Made by a program: the position numbers and the translations under genes. A DNA stretch of 64,000 bases, from positions 4,928,492-4,992,491 of the forward strand of contig NZ_WUTY02000001.1 of the NCBI RefSeq assembly GCF_009828925.2. The letters are read 5' to 3'. Below the pieces are notes generated by a model that ran no database searches, was not told where the DNA came from, and worked only from the letters and a program-made list of their open reading frames with translations. This stretch comes from Methylicorpusculum oleiharenae (GTDB taxonomy: Bacteria; Pseudomonadota; Gammaproteobacteria; Methylococcales; Methylomonadaceae). Each line of letters starts with the position of its first letter. The stretch's first letter is position 1. Below are positions 47,136-56,583 of the stretch, one piece after another.

Positions 47136-48212
47136 TTATTCTGCAGCCAGATACTGAGCTCTTACCATTGGCCGCTCGTAGCTCACCCCTTCCCGGAAAT
47201 AGGCCATAGGATTACTGGCAATATCTCTGGCCGCCAGAAACTGAGCATAATAATTGCGTGAATCAAAACCGAACAAGGGGCTGTTATATCTCTGAACAAT
47301 ACGGGCAAAATCATTACCTATCTGATTCTGCGCACGTTTCATCCCGTTGATGCCGTGGTTATAGGAAGTAACGGCTGTTGGCCAATCCCCCAGTTTATTG
47401 TAGGCATGGCGAAGATAACGGGCCGCTCCGTAGGCCGATGCAATTGGATCATGACGCCGGTCAGGTTTGTTGTTGCCTGGCATAAATGTTTCCGCTGCGC
47501 CACGGGTAAACTGCCACATACCGACAGCCCCTGCCGAAGATTTGGCTGAGGCTTGAAAAGAGGATTCCACATGAGGCAAAAATGCAAAATCTTCCGGAAG
47601 GCTGTATTCGCGGAAAATCTTCCTGAACTGCGAATCATAACGCCCACTGATTTCCAACCCACGCTTAAACCTTTCTTTGATCCCTCGCTGAGAGCGGAGC
47701 CTTTCACTTGCCCCGGCTAAAATAAAGCCTTTATTACGGCTATTCTGCAGCTTAGCGTACAACTGTTTTTCAAATGGATTGAGCGGCACCCGAGCACGGA
47801 CTTTAAAATCCAAAGCCGTTAATTGGCTTTTCCAATATTCTTTGCGCCGGCTGACTATTTCCTTTTGCTCATTGGTCAAACCCTCGCCAACAGACCCCGG
47901 TAAAACCAACACCTCATAAATAACATCCATGTCACGGTCGTCATAAAAAGCAACCTCTGATCGCCGCCATACACCATACGTTTTACGCCAAAAATCTACA
48001 GCTGGCTCAAGTGCAGGGGGTTTGGGAAATACCCCCAGCGATTTCATGGCTGGTAGATGCGGGGAAGGAGATCTATACGCCTGATGGTGACTAACCTGCG
48101 GCCTGACGGACGCAACAGCTTGCTTTTCGTGCTTTGGCGGCGTGCTGCTACAGGCGCTAAGTAAACCAAGTATCACAGTTATAAGAGGGGTATAAAGTTT
48201 GTGTCGCTTCAT
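47136..48212 (-). CDS. Lytic transglycosylase lipoprotein (SLT domain)
   Basis: Outer-envelope peptidoglycan lytic transglycosylase, MltD-like. The signal peptide ends LSAC (C21 lipidated), then an unstructured N-terminal part. The SLT domain (about 205-320) has the catalytic Glu in HVESSFQASAKSSAGAVGMWQF and a TSYNHGINGMKRA block. No LysM repeats follow, so it is shorter than classic MltD. The ATG at 48212, after GGAT, gives the lipobox its usual spacing; the frame's upstream part to 48266 does not. Confidence 0.87.
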   Translation of the reverse strand: MKRHKLYTPLITVILGLLSACSSTPPKHEKQAVASVRPQVSHHQAYRSPSPHLPAMKSLGVFPKPPALEPAVDFWRKTYGVWRRSEVAFYDDRDMDVIYEVLVLPGSVGEGLTNEQKEIVSRRKEYWKSQLTALDFKVRARVPLNPFEKQLYAKLQNSRNKGFILAGASERLRSQRGIKERFKRGLEISGRYDSQFRKIFREYSLPEDFAFLPHVESSFQASAKSSAGAVGMWQFTRGAAETFMPGNNKPDRRHDPIASAYGAARYLRHAYNKLGDWPTAVTSYNHGINGMKRAQNQIGNDFARIVQRYNSPLFGFDSRNYYAQFLAARDIASNPMAYFREGVSYERPMVRAQYLAAE

Positions 48213-48576
48213 GATGTTATCCGGAGGTGTCCAGAATAAATAGTATGCCGGTTTATCAGCAAACATAATTGCCGATAAACGGACCCAGACCGTTAAGACT
48301 TGCTTAAGAATGATAGTTCAATTCTAGCGCTTTACCGATAAAAATTACATCAAAAATTATAAAAATCTTGTTTAATTTTATTCGTTTAATCAGCCATTTA
48401 CCAACCGAAGTTAATAAATAATTGAATTAGCTGAACCTTATTTAAATTTGACCGTTTAATATCCCTTTGAGGAGGTGTTTTTTAAATTTATGCCGCTGAC
48501 AAAAAATGTATCTGATGTTAATTTTTCAATAAAAAAGGACGCAAAATAATCGCGCTCCTATCGATAATATCAGCAC
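48213..48576. other. AT-rich intergenic region upstream of the transglycosylase
   Basis: About 360 bases between the start of the transglycosylase gene and the stop of the flavodoxin gene, both on the minus strand. It is AT-rich around 48340-48560 and should hold the transglycosylase promoter. No repeat or gene is recognised. Confidence 0.5.
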
Positions 48577-49107
48577 TTATTCCATCTCGCTGATACGCTG
48601 ACCAAAAGACTCAACTTGCTCCCAGTCTGTAAATTCGATAACGGCCTTTGGATCGGTGGGGCCATGGGTAATCAACATAATGAGCTGAATAATTAAACGA
48701 TCAAAAAAACTGTAACCGGGATAATTAATCTTGCCGGCAAAAACCGCCAGTTCTTTAGGTTTCCAGGTTATCCGCTTAAGGAATTTCTGAAGGTACGGAT
48801 TATTCCCTGGTATGCTTTTTTCAGGCTTTCGGGCCACCAGATTGACCGAGAAAAACGCGTTCGGTTTGCTTTCAAGAATGAGCCTGTTTTTATTAATGAA
48901 ATCAACAATCAGCGGACTGTGTTTGCCATAGTGGACGCTGCCGCCGACAACAATCTTGTCGAACACGCTTAAGTCCAGTTCTGGCTCCTCATTGACTGAA
49001 ACAACGGTAACCTGATGGGAGCGCTGTTCAATCACTTGCTGCAGTCTTTGGCAGATTTTTTGAGTGTGACCATCAATGGATGAATAGACGATGAGGATAT
49101 TAGCCAT
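48577..49107 (-). CDS. hemG: Flavodoxin-family protoporphyrinogen oxidase (HemG type)
   Basis: 176-residue flavodoxin of the HemG family, which oxidises protoporphyrinogen IX using quinone. The FMN phosphate loop is ILIVYSSIDGHTQKI; a family-specific insertion (FFSVNLVARKPEKSIPGNNPYLQKFLKRI) follows the third strand, and the end FDRLIIQLIMLITHGPTDPKAVIEFTDW includes the hydrophobic segment. General flavodoxins lack this insertion, so HemG is likely but not certain. No heme genes adjoin it. Confidence 0.85.
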   Translation of the reverse strand: MANILIVYSSIDGHTQKICQRLQQVIEQRSHQVTVVSVNEEPELDLSVFDKIVVGGSVHYGKHSPLIVDFINKNRLILESKPNAFFSVNLVARKPEKSIPGNNPYLQKFLKRITWKPKELAVFAGKINYPGYSFFDRLIIQLIMLITHGPTDPKAVIEFTDWEQVESFGQRISEME

Positions 49108-49184
49108 AGTTTATAAATTTTCTCTAAAAGGTTTTATTTCAATAAAAAGCAGTATCGAATTCGCTTTCTATTATTGCTAAGCCG

Positions 49185-51434
49185 CTATTTCCATAAACTA
49201 ACTATTGAAGTGTAATCATCCGTCCAGGGTTTCATATCAAAATAAAGCGGCATTTTTTGCCATTTGCCCAGTTGACTGTTAGCCAGTGGCATAAGCATTT
49301 CAGCATTATTCGCCATCACCACCCAATCGGTTGCAACCACCAGCGGCTGCTCGTCCTGAGGTTTGAATTCCTGTATCAACGCTGCGTAATTCAACTGCTT
49401 GGCATGATCGGCCAATACTTTTTTAAGGGCCAAATGCCGATTGGTGATGTGAAAGGCAAGAATCCCCTGCGGTTTAAGCTTGGAAAAATAAAGCTTGATA
49501 GCTTCCTGGGTTAAAAGGTGGGTTGGGATTGAATCCGAACTGAACGCATCGACGATCAAGAAATCAAACTTTTCAGCATCCTCTCTCACCAGCGACTGAC
49601 GCGCATCACCGATGACCGTTGTGGCGTTGTGGCTGCACTTGGATAAATAGGTGAAATACTCCGGATTATTGGCAATTGATACGACGAGAGGATCAATCTC
49701 GTAAAGTGTCCAGTGTTGCCGATCTTTGGCATAGCACATCATTGCACCGGCACCAAGACCGACTAAACCGATATTCCAGTTCTCATTCACCTGATCAAAC
49801 TCTTTGAATAACTGCCCCATCGGCCCTGGACGGCTGTAATAGGTATAAGGCGTCAATTCTTCCTGAGCGATACGGCGTTGCGCACCGTGTTTGGTTGTAC
49901 CGTGGAAAATCTCGTTGTAACGCTCTGGATTACCCTGCTCGTCAATGAGCATGCTTTCTCGCACCGAGAGCACACCGAAAAAAGTGCGGTCCTGGAACAT
50001 CGTATTCGACACCATCGCATGAAGGCCGACCGTAAAGAAAATAAGTGTCCCGGTCAACAAACCTAATGAGAGCGGCTGATGCCTGAAGGCATAAGTCAAT
50101 CCAGCCAGCAGGATTAGGCCAGCCCCCAAAGCATCAAGGTAAATCAGTACATTATCGACGAGAAAATAAATCAGTACGCCCGAAAATAAAACCAGCAAAG
50201 GAAACAGGCTTTGCTTGAGAAGGCCTCTGCTATCCGACATGGATGCCAGATTCAGCCCTGGCCGCAGCAACAACGCGGCGACAATCATGATGGGGTACTC
50301 ATACACTGCATCAAATACAAAAGGCGCAACAAACGTATTGAACATACCGCCCAGCATGCCTGCAAATGACATGATCAGATAAAAGTGCGTCAAATGTTGC
50401 GTTGCAGGCCTCCGATTGGCCAGTTCGCCATGACACACCATCACCGCCAGAAAAAATGCCAGAGCGTGGATACAAAGATCCAGCCAGTAAGGCAAAACCG
50501 CCGGATTAATGTAGGAATAAGCCAAAAACGGCAATAAAACCATCGGCTGCAACTTGACCATCAACGGATGAACAAGCCTGTTCCAGCGGGAAAAAACGAT
50601 AACAAACGACAGTAAATAAAGCGTCAGCGGAATGATCCAAAGCAAGGGTGCTGAAGCGATATCGGTGCTGATGAAATTGGTCAATCCCAGTAATAAACTC
50701 GAAGGCACCAGGGCCAGAAGCAGCCAGTGCACCTGGGTCAAAAGCGCAGGTTTATCAGTGATAGTTTTAGGAAGCTGAGTGTCCGGCTCCACTTTACTGT
50801 GTTCGGTCCAGACAACGCCCGCACTGATAACGATCATCAAACAGAGTACGCTGTACCCGGCACTCCAGGCCAATTGTTGGTAGCCCAGTCCAACATTGGG
50901 CTCCAGCAAAAAAGGATAACTCAATAAAGCGATGAGACTTCCGGCATTACTGGCAGCATACAGATAATAAGGGTCATGACTGGTATGGTGACCTAACCCG
51001 GAAAACCACTTTTGCAATAAGGGGGCCGTTGTAGACACAACAAAAAAAGGTAGGCCAATCGTCATTGTCAGCACGGTCAGTAACCAGAATGTAGGATTGC
51101 TGTCCGTGGGCGGCAAGGCATTTTCAGGCAAACCCAAAGGCAACGCGGCCAAGCTCAGCAAAATAACCACAGCATGAATCTGAACCTGCCAAAGCGCTTT
51201 AAATTTTATCGATATTAAATGCGCATACAGATAGCCGAGAAACAAAATTGTTTGATAGAACACCATACAGGTATTCCATACAGCCGGAGTGCCGCCAAGA
51301 AGAGGCAATAACAATTTGCCATACATAGGCTGCATAATAAACATCAGCGTAGCACTGGAAAAAAGTGTTATGGCAAATAACGCTATCAGCCAATAACGGC
51401 GATTATCTAAACGCTCATCTGTCGTATTTATCAT
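49185..51434 (-). CDS. Membrane-fused spermidine-synthase-like protein (2)
   Basis: 749 residues from the ATG at 51434 (MINTTDERLD). Polytopic N-terminal part with about 12-14 hydrophobic segments (roughly residues 15-470), then a spermidine-synthase-like domain: NIGLVGLGAGAMMCY, TLYEIDPLVVSIANNPEYF, VIGDARQSLV and FLIVDAFSSDSIPTHLLT. The domain order is the same as at 22910, but the sequences differ clearly, so these are paralogues of separate subfamilies. The open frame reaches 51536, and the extra part is not conserved. Substrate unknown. Confidence 0.82.
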   Translation of the reverse strand: MINTTDERLDNRRYWLIALFAITLFSSATLMFIMQPMYGKLLLPLLGGTPAVWNTCMVFYQTILFLGYLYAHLISIKFKALWQVQIHAVVILLSLAALPLGLPENALPPTDSNPTFWLLTVLTMTIGLPFFVVSTTAPLLQKWFSGLGHHTSHDPYYLYAASNAGSLIALLSYPFLLEPNVGLGYQQLAWSAGYSVLCLMIVISAGVVWTEHSKVEPDTQLPKTITDKPALLTQVHWLLLALVPSSLLLGLTNFISTDIASAPLLWIIPLTLYLLSFVIVFSRWNRLVHPLMVKLQPMVLLPFLAYSYINPAVLPYWLDLCIHALAFFLAVMVCHGELANRRPATQHLTHFYLIMSFAGMLGGMFNTFVAPFVFDAVYEYPIMIVAALLLRPGLNLASMSDSRGLLKQSLFPLLVLFSGVLIYFLVDNVLIYLDALGAGLILLAGLTYAFRHQPLSLGLLTGTLIFFTVGLHAMVSNTMFQDRTFFGVLSVRESMLIDEQGNPERYNEIFHGTTKHGAQRRIAQEELTPYTYYSRPGPMGQLFKEFDQVNENWNIGLVGLGAGAMMCYAKDRQHWTLYEIDPLVVSIANNPEYFTYLSKCSHNATTVIGDARQSLVREDAEKFDFLIVDAFSSDSIPTHLLTQEAIKLYFSKLKPQGILAFHITNRHLALKKVLADHAKQLNYAALIQEFKPQDEQPLVVATDWVVMANNAEMLMPLANSQLGKWQKMPLYFDMKPWTDDYTSIVSLWK

Positions 51435-52059
51435 TATATGTTGTGTGATAGATGTTTTAAGAATTGAGTTCTTGATCAATACCGGCTTAAAGCTCAGCGC
51501 TGGTACCGAGTAAATAGCCGGAAAAATCAGACCCAAGTTTAAAAAAAGCTTAATGATAAAGCATTTGAGTGATTTTGGGTGTGTCCGGAAACACTGAATA
51601 GTCCTGAATAGCCATTTTCAGTTAATAACAAAGTGTAACTATTCAGTGTTTTTTGTTGGATTGGCGCCAGCATTTGATTAATCAGGACGCTTGAAGACGT
51701 CCTTGTCGTTAACACACCTGTGAATCAGGTCCGATTGATAGATCATTTGATACCGTATGAGTTGCTACTCGCAGCTTGGAATTTTTAATAAAATGCATTC
51801 CGGCAACTTGAGATTTTCCGGCAAGCTGATAGATTAAAATCTTGGACTCTCCGGAAGTATAAGCTGACACCCTTTTTAATGCGCTCAAGCCGCGTTTTCT
51901 AAAATTCAGTAAGTGCCGGCACAACATGGCAGGATGCCATTGATTTTACAAACTAACGACTATCGAAATTTATCCTTAGCGTTGGCGGAATTCATCCTTA
52001 AAAAGGGTGATTCCCTATTGATATGTTAAAAAACAATTTTAAATTTCAAGGAAATAAAG
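51435..52059. other. Divergent intergenic region with long inverted repeat
   Basis: About 625 bases between the second fused spermidine-synthase gene and rubredoxin. It holds an inverted repeat at 51589-51651 with arms of about 14 bases (AACACTGAATAGT / ACTATTCAGTGTT) and a 35-base loop, ending in a T-run (TTTTTT), and a small hairpin (AGGACG / CGTCCT) at 51684-51703. The rest shows no supported gene. Confidence 0.5.
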
Positions 52060-52224
52060 ATGAAAAAGTGGCGATGCATTTTATGTGGTTTTATTTATGA
52101 TGAAGCCGAAGGACTGCCTGAAGATGGCATCGCGCCGGGAACGCTTTGGGAAGACATTCCTGAAGACTGGGAATGCCTGGATTGCGGCGCATCGAAAGAA
52201 AACTTTGAAATGGAAGAAATCTGA
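52060..52224 (+). CDS. Rubredoxin
   Basis: 54-residue iron-sulfur electron carrier. The four iron-binding cysteines are in RCILCG (C6, C9) and CLDCGA (C39, C42), with the GFIYDEAEG and [11 protein letters not shown] segments between them; the aromatic core residues are all present. The start codon is preceded by AAGGAAAT. It stands alone; rubredoxins commonly serve alkane hydroxylases or oxidative-stress reductases, but no partner is nearby. Confidence 0.96.
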   Translation: MKKWRCILCGFIYDEAEGLPEDGIAPGTLWEDIPEDWECLDCGASKENFEMEEI

Positions 52225-52444
52225 TTAACCACGAAAATGCCGCCTGAAAGGAATTTGGGCGGCGAAACTTTTCCGACTCATTCATCAAAAACACGAGCAT
52301 TTAACATTTCTTGAACAAAAAGACATAATAAAAACGCCAACCTTGATAACACATGACCTTGTGTGCAAGCATGACACAACGTCAATAGCCGTTTAAAATA
52401 GCCCAACCAGCAGAATCTAAAACGGGTCCAAAACAGGGTGAATA

Positions 52445-53230
52445 ATGAGAGGAAAATTACTGCTTTTGGGCGCCCTTTTACTGCCGTTAAATTCCTTTGC
52501 AACGGATATTGAAAGAGAAGCTGAATACGCTCGCTTCATTGGCAAACAACTCGAATTTGGGGAAGTCATCCGGCTCAATGCCGAAAATAAAAAGTTTCTG
52601 GCCATTTATACCGAAACGCCTCAAACGGACACTCTATACGCCGCGATTCTGCTTCATGACAAAGACAGCTATCCCGATCAAAAGGCCTTAATCCATTCAC
52701 TGAGAACGAATCTCCCCCATCATCAATGGGCAACACTGTCATTACAGGTACCTGTTCTCGAGAAAGGCGCTCAAACAATTGATTATTTGAGCTTATTCCC
52801 TGAACTCATTTCAAGGCTTAAGGCCGCAAACGAATATCTGAAGAACAAGAAGATTGAAAACGTCGTATTAATAGGTCACGGCCTGGGCGCTTTAATGGCG
52901 CTCTATGGCGAAACACAACTCAAAGACCAATTCAAGGCGGTTGTGGCAATCAGTTTGCCTGTTATGGACGAGACGATTCAGTCGGAATACCAGACGGTAG
53001 AATTACTCAAAAAAGTTGAGGTCCCGGTTTTAGATCTCTATGGAGGACTGGACAGGCCTGAAATAATCATTACAGCTAACAAAAGGCGGTTAGCGGCTAA
53101 AGAAAATAAGGGCTATCGACAAGACAGGCTGGAGTTTGAAAAAACCGATTCGCCAGATGATGAAAAATTGATTGTAAAACGGGTTTACAGCTGGCTTAGG
53201 CGCCAAAATTACGATAATTTAGAGCAATGA
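52445..53230 (+). CDS. DUF3530-like exported alpha/beta-hydrolase-type protein
   Basis: 261-residue protein with a signal peptide (MRGKLLLLGALLLPLNSFA, cleavage near residue 19). The mature part has an alpha/beta-hydrolase layout: NVVLIGHGLGALMALYGE with Gly-His-Gly in place of a serine elbow (G-H-G-L-G), and VPVLDLYGGLDRPEI for the Asp strand. A Ser nucleophile is missing from the elbow, so it may be non-catalytic. It belongs most likely to DUF3530, a family of unknown function. Confidence 0.7.
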   Translation: MRGKLLLLGALLLPLNSFATDIEREAEYARFIGKQLEFGEVIRLNAENKKFLAIYTETPQTDTLYAAILLHDKDSYPDQKALIHSLRTNLPHHQWATLSLQVPVLEKGAQTIDYLSLFPELISRLKAANEYLKNKKIENVVLIGHGLGALMALYGETQLKDQFKAVVAISLPVMDETIQSEYQTVELLKKVEVPVLDLYGGLDRPEIIITANKRRLAAKENKGYRQDRLEFEKTDSPDDEKLIVKRVYSWLRRQNYDNLEQ

Positions 53231-53752
53231 TGCACCTCTTCGGCCATCCTTGGCTACTTAAAACCCTCATTCAAATCGGGCGAGTTAGGGGGACATTATT
53301 CACTAATGCTATTTATGAAAGATTAATAGCCACCAGAACGGCTATCGATACCAATTGCAAAAGGACAAGATTAAATTTTGCGCGAGAAGTATCATTCTTT
53401 ACGCTTATCTTAGCCGCTACGGTTTTCATGTTGTTCCCCTTAAATCAAGAGTAAAAAGTAAACACGATGAGAACGTTGTAATCGAACCCTTAAGAAACAT
53501 TCAGTTACTGACGGACTCACATAATCTCAGGCAATATTAATACCAAAGTAACTATATTTTAAAAGTTTGCCGGGTCAACTCTAGTCAAACCAGAAGATTT
53601 AAGCCTTTGCTAACAGCCATCAATATAAAACCAAATAACCCGACACTTAAAACTTACCACTGTTTATCCGGTTTGCAACTTTATGGTGCAAAATAATATG
53701 AAAAAGTCCCATATAATGGCAAATGATAAAAATCTACCCTGATATGCAATAA
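53231..53752. other. Region without a supported gene
   Basis: About 520 bases between the DUF3530-like gene and the small membrane ORF. A 75-codon open frame at 53227-53454 overlaps the preceding stop (ATGATG) and ends in a hydrophobic stretch, but its composition is not convincing and no ribosome-binding site stands out. The sequence 53530-53752 is AT-rich and may hold the promoter for the genes that follow. Confidence 0.4.
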
Positions 53753-53917
53753 ATGAGTCACGTAATAACCCGTATTAAGTGCTTTTTATGCATCCTGTTT
53801 TTAGTCGTCATCGATATAGGACCCATACCGTTTACTTCGTTAATCGCGTTATATGTGTTACTCAGCCGACCAAACTGGTTTAAAAACCTCGTCGAAAAAT
53901 TGTATGACAATCGATAA
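53753..53917 (+). CDS. 54-residue small membrane protein
   Basis: Short protein with a hydrophobic segment at about residues 10-37 and a basic tail (LLSRPNWFKNLVEKLYDNR). The pattern PIPFTSLIALYVLLSRPNWF, with conserved-looking Pro, Arg-Pro and Trp-Phe, resembles small bacterial membrane proteins encoded next to gamma-glutamylcyclotransferase genes. The stop overlaps the next gene's ATG by 14 bases, suggesting coupled translation. Function unknown. Confidence 0.6.
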   Translation: MSHVITRIKCFLCILFLVVIDIGPIPFTSLIALYVLLSRPNWFKNLVEKLYDNR

Positions 53918-54371
53918 GTGCCCTTATCTGTTTGTCTACGGCAGCTTGAGAAAAGGCATGCCAAATGCCATGGCGGAATGGCTCGAACATCAGGCTGACT
54001 GGCTTGAAACCTCCTTTATCAAAGGCCAATTGTTCGACATTGGGGATTATCCGGGTGCAATCAGCATCCCTGACTGCACCGATAAAGTCTGGGGCGATAT
54101 TTACCGGATGGATGATGATCTTAGCTGCGCAAACATTTTAGGCCAGCTCGATGAATTTGAAGAATGCACGGAGCATTTTTCCATCCCGCATGAATACCTG
54201 CGTATAAAAACGCCTGTTTTCAGATCCAATGGCCAAAGCCTGGAAGCCTGGTTTTATCTCTATAACCGGCCTGTTGAGCGGTTTAAACGAATTACAGAGG
54301 GCGATTATGTTGAATTTAAAGCGGCGGAGTCAGGACTTGCTGATACCGGCACTGTCAAATGTCCGCCTTGA
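53904..54371 (+). CDS. Gamma-glutamylcyclotransferase-like protein
   Basis: GGCT-fold enzyme releasing 5-oxoproline from gamma-glutamyl amines or peptides. The ATG at 53904 gives 155 residues with the substrate loop LFVYGSLRKGM (residues 9-19) and the catalytic Glu in QLDEFEEC; DIYRMDD and the AWFYLYNRPV strand complete the fold. A longer start at 53853 is less likely, being upstream of the small-ORF stop. It converges on the GNAT/C39 gene, with their ends overlapping. The neighbouring amidoligase genes make a role in trimming glutamyl tags attractive. Confidence 0.88.
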   Translation: MTIDKCPYLFVYGSLRKGMPNAMAEWLEHQADWLETSFIKGQLFDIGDYPGAISIPDCTDKVWGDIYRMDDDLSCANILGQLDEFEECTEHFSIPHEYLRIKTPVFRSNGQSLEAWFYLYNRPVERFKRITEGDYVEFKAAESGLADTGTVKCPP

Positions 54372-55478
54372 TATCACAACCGCAGCCCGGAGCTGTGACC
54401 GGCCAAAACGGGCCATTGCGACAAACTCGGCTTTTGAAACAGGCACATAACAATTGTCAGACTCGCTGGCAGGGTGCTCATTATCAACATAGGGGTCGTG
54501 CAAATAGATAAAATGCGGATCGTGCGCGGTCAAAACGACCCAATGTGGTGCTTTATTGCGATTAATCCGATAGGTGCTGATCAGAATCAGAGGGATATGG
54601 CCAGCATCCAGATGGTTGATGAGCATCTGCATCGTGATATTACAATAATGAACACGCACATCGGTTGCGTTCAGCTGACGCAGGAAATCCTTTTGGACCA
54701 GACTAATGACATCCCGCTTTTCCTGACTCCGCACGCTGTCGATGAAAAGGACTTGCTCATGGCTCAGGTACATATCCACTTCAAACCCGCGTCGCCAGGC
54801 AGCCAGACCTAAACCATGAGGTCCGCAGCCACCGTGACCGGAAGTCATAAAAATGGTCGTTGACTCGCGCCATAATTGCAATTCATCGGCTTGAGTCATT
54901 GCAATTTCGCGATTGAGTCCGGCCATAGCCATCAGCAATGAAGCCGGGCCGCAACTGAATTCAGTCGTCTGGCAATAAAAAGGCACTTGCAAACGGGTAA
55001 CCGGATGCGGATAAATGATCCTTTTTTCAAAACACAGCGCCTCACTGTGATCTTCGTAATAATCGGGCTTGACATCAAATTGGCGATAGCCTAAATGCGT
55101 GTATAACTTGATCGCACCCAGGTTATCCGGCCGCACTTCCAGACGCAGGTAAACGCAATCATGAGCTCTGACACGCTGTTCCGCTTGCTCGATCAATGCC
55201 GCACCGAATCCGGCTCCACGGTATTCCGGCAACACCGCCAGAGAATATAAACGCGCCAGCGATGCCCCTCTTCGATAAAGCAACAAGGCATAACCGACTG
55301 CAACGTTATTAAACTCGGCAATAATAATGTCACTGTGCCCTTTTTCCAGCATCCGCAAAAAGCTCCGATGACTCAATCTATCCAGAATAAAGCACCGATT
55401 TTCTATGCTGACCAGCTGGCTGATATCCCGTTTTTCAGCATCACGAAAAGTCAATTGGGGTACACGGGCCTCAGCCAC
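54330..55478 (-). CDS. GNAT acetyltransferase fused to C39-like peptidase
   Basis: 382-residue fusion. Residues 8-155 form a RimI-like acetyltransferase with the acetyl-CoA loop RGAGFGAALIEQAE (87-100). Residues 165-370 form a papain-like C39 peptidase: Cys176 in TTEFSCGPASLL, His in HWVVLTAHD and Asp in YLHDPYVDN. This fusion is a known partner of RimK-type ATP-grasp ligases and DUF2817 peptidases, and both follow in the same direction. Its start overlaps the end of the peptidase gene by 8 bases. Substrate unknown. Confidence 0.88.
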   Translation of the reverse strand: MAEARVPQLTFRDAEKRDISQLVSIENRCFILDRLSHRSFLRMLEKGHSDIIIAEFNNVAVGYALLLYRRGASLARLYSLAVLPEYRGAGFGAALIEQAEQRVRAHDCVYLRLEVRPDNLGAIKLYTHLGYRQFDVKPDYYEDHSEALCFEKRIIYPHPVTRLQVPFYCQTTEFSCGPASLLMAMAGLNREIAMTQADELQLWRESTTIFMTSGHGGCGPHGLGLAAWRRGFEVDMYLSHEQVLFIDSVRSQEKRDVISLVQKDFLRQLNATDVRVHYCNITMQMLINHLDAGHIPLILISTYRINRNKAPHWVVLTAHDPHFIYLHDPYVDNEHPASESDNCYVPVSKAEFVAMARFGRSQLRAAVVISRRTFDSAGISKS

Positions 55479-56574
55479 TGAAGCCGTCCTGTTCTTGCAA
55501 ACCTCGCAGGGCTTGGGCTAAAACCTGGCTGCTTCGAAATAACACCATTTCTTTCCAATCGGTTTTATCGGGATAAAAATAACCTCGCAGTCGCTGCTGA
55601 ACCCTTTTGATTGAGTTCGATGGACGCGTTGTTATCCCCTCTTTTTGCCAGACGTAATTTTCCTCTCTCAGCACCTCAAACATTTCTTCCAACGCATAAG
55701 TCCCGAATTCCAGCGTGACGTAACACACTTTATCGCCTAACGCCTTCTGCCAAGCGTAATCCAGTAAACCGGATTTTGGCACCGATGTCGAAGTTCCCAG
55801 CGCAGGTTCCGTCACGCTATCGCCAAACCAGCGTCTGGCCCGCTTCGCACCCTCTGTATCAGGCAGATGATCGCAAATGATCTCGCCGTAACCGTAAGGC
55901 CCAAGGCCTGAGTGAATATCCACTACGGCGACTTTTTTCCGATCCATTAATTGATAATCCTGTATCAATTGCTCAATATTGCGTCTGGACCAGGAAGGTT
56001 CCATCCCGCCATAAAATAAACCACCCGGATACTGATACTGGCCTCCGCTTATGGCCTCCTCTGTTTTGCGCTGACCGTGTTTATTCCGGAACTCAGCCAA
56101 TGCCAGATCACAATCAGAGATGGAAGTTTCATCCCAACCAGAGGGCAACAGAACATCAGCTAACGCCTGATAACCCTCGTTGACGGGTACTTGATTAAAA
56201 TCAATAAAATTTCGATTGAGATCGATATTGTCTTCATTGACCCTGCGCAAGTGAGCAAAACCGAAAGGATTCAAGGCATGAATGAATAGCACGGCCACCT
56301 TGTCAGGCAATACTTCATGCCTTAACCAGTTAACCTGGGCTGCCGATCCGCAAAAACCTTCGACGCCATGCGTGGCGCTGATAACAACCAGAACATTCTC
56401 AGCCTTGTCGTCACCCAACCAAAACAAATCAGTCGCCAGAGGCTGCTCCTCCGAATGCAGAGGATGGAGCAAGGCTGTCAAACGGCCGGGTAAAAGACTG
56501 CACGCGCTTAAAAATTTTTCCCGGGCTTGCCAAAAGTCTTGGCCAAATGAAGCGGTATCAAAATCAAAAGACAT
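55471..56574 (-). CDS. DUF2817 (M14-like) carboxypeptidase-type protein
   Basis: 367-residue zinc-peptidase-like protein. The zinc motif is HGVEGF (ISATHGVEGFCGSAAQ) with the third ligand His in VDIHSGLGPYG, and an INLNRNF-like DLNRNFIDF stretch binds substrate carboxylate in M14 enzymes. Probably hydrolyses amide or peptide bonds made by the neighbouring ligase (inference). It lies between the GNAT/C39 gene (8-base overlap) and the RimK gene (9-base gap). Confidence 0.86.
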   Translation of the reverse strand: MSFDFDTASFGQDFWQAREKFLSACSLLPGRLTALLHPLHSEEQPLATDLFWLGDDKAENVLVVISATHGVEGFCGSAAQVNWLRHEVLPDKVAVLFIHALNPFGFAHLRRVNEDNIDLNRNFIDFNQVPVNEGYQALADVLLPSGWDETSISDCDLALAEFRNKHGQRKTEEAISGGQYQYPGGLFYGGMEPSWSRRNIEQLIQDYQLMDRKKVAVVDIHSGLGPYGYGEIICDHLPDTEGAKRARRWFGDSVTEPALGTSTSVPKSGLLDYAWQKALGDKVCYVTLEFGTYALEEMFEVLREENYVWQKEGITTRPSNSIKRVQQRLRGYFYPDKTDWKEMVLFRSSQVLAQALRGLQEQDGFSG

Positions 56575-56583
56575 GGCATTTCC

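Noticed and set aside
53227-53454. 75-codon open frame overlapping the DUF3530-like stop
   Set aside because: No convincing ribosome-binding site, composition not protein-like, and overlaps another open frame; recorded only in the region note.
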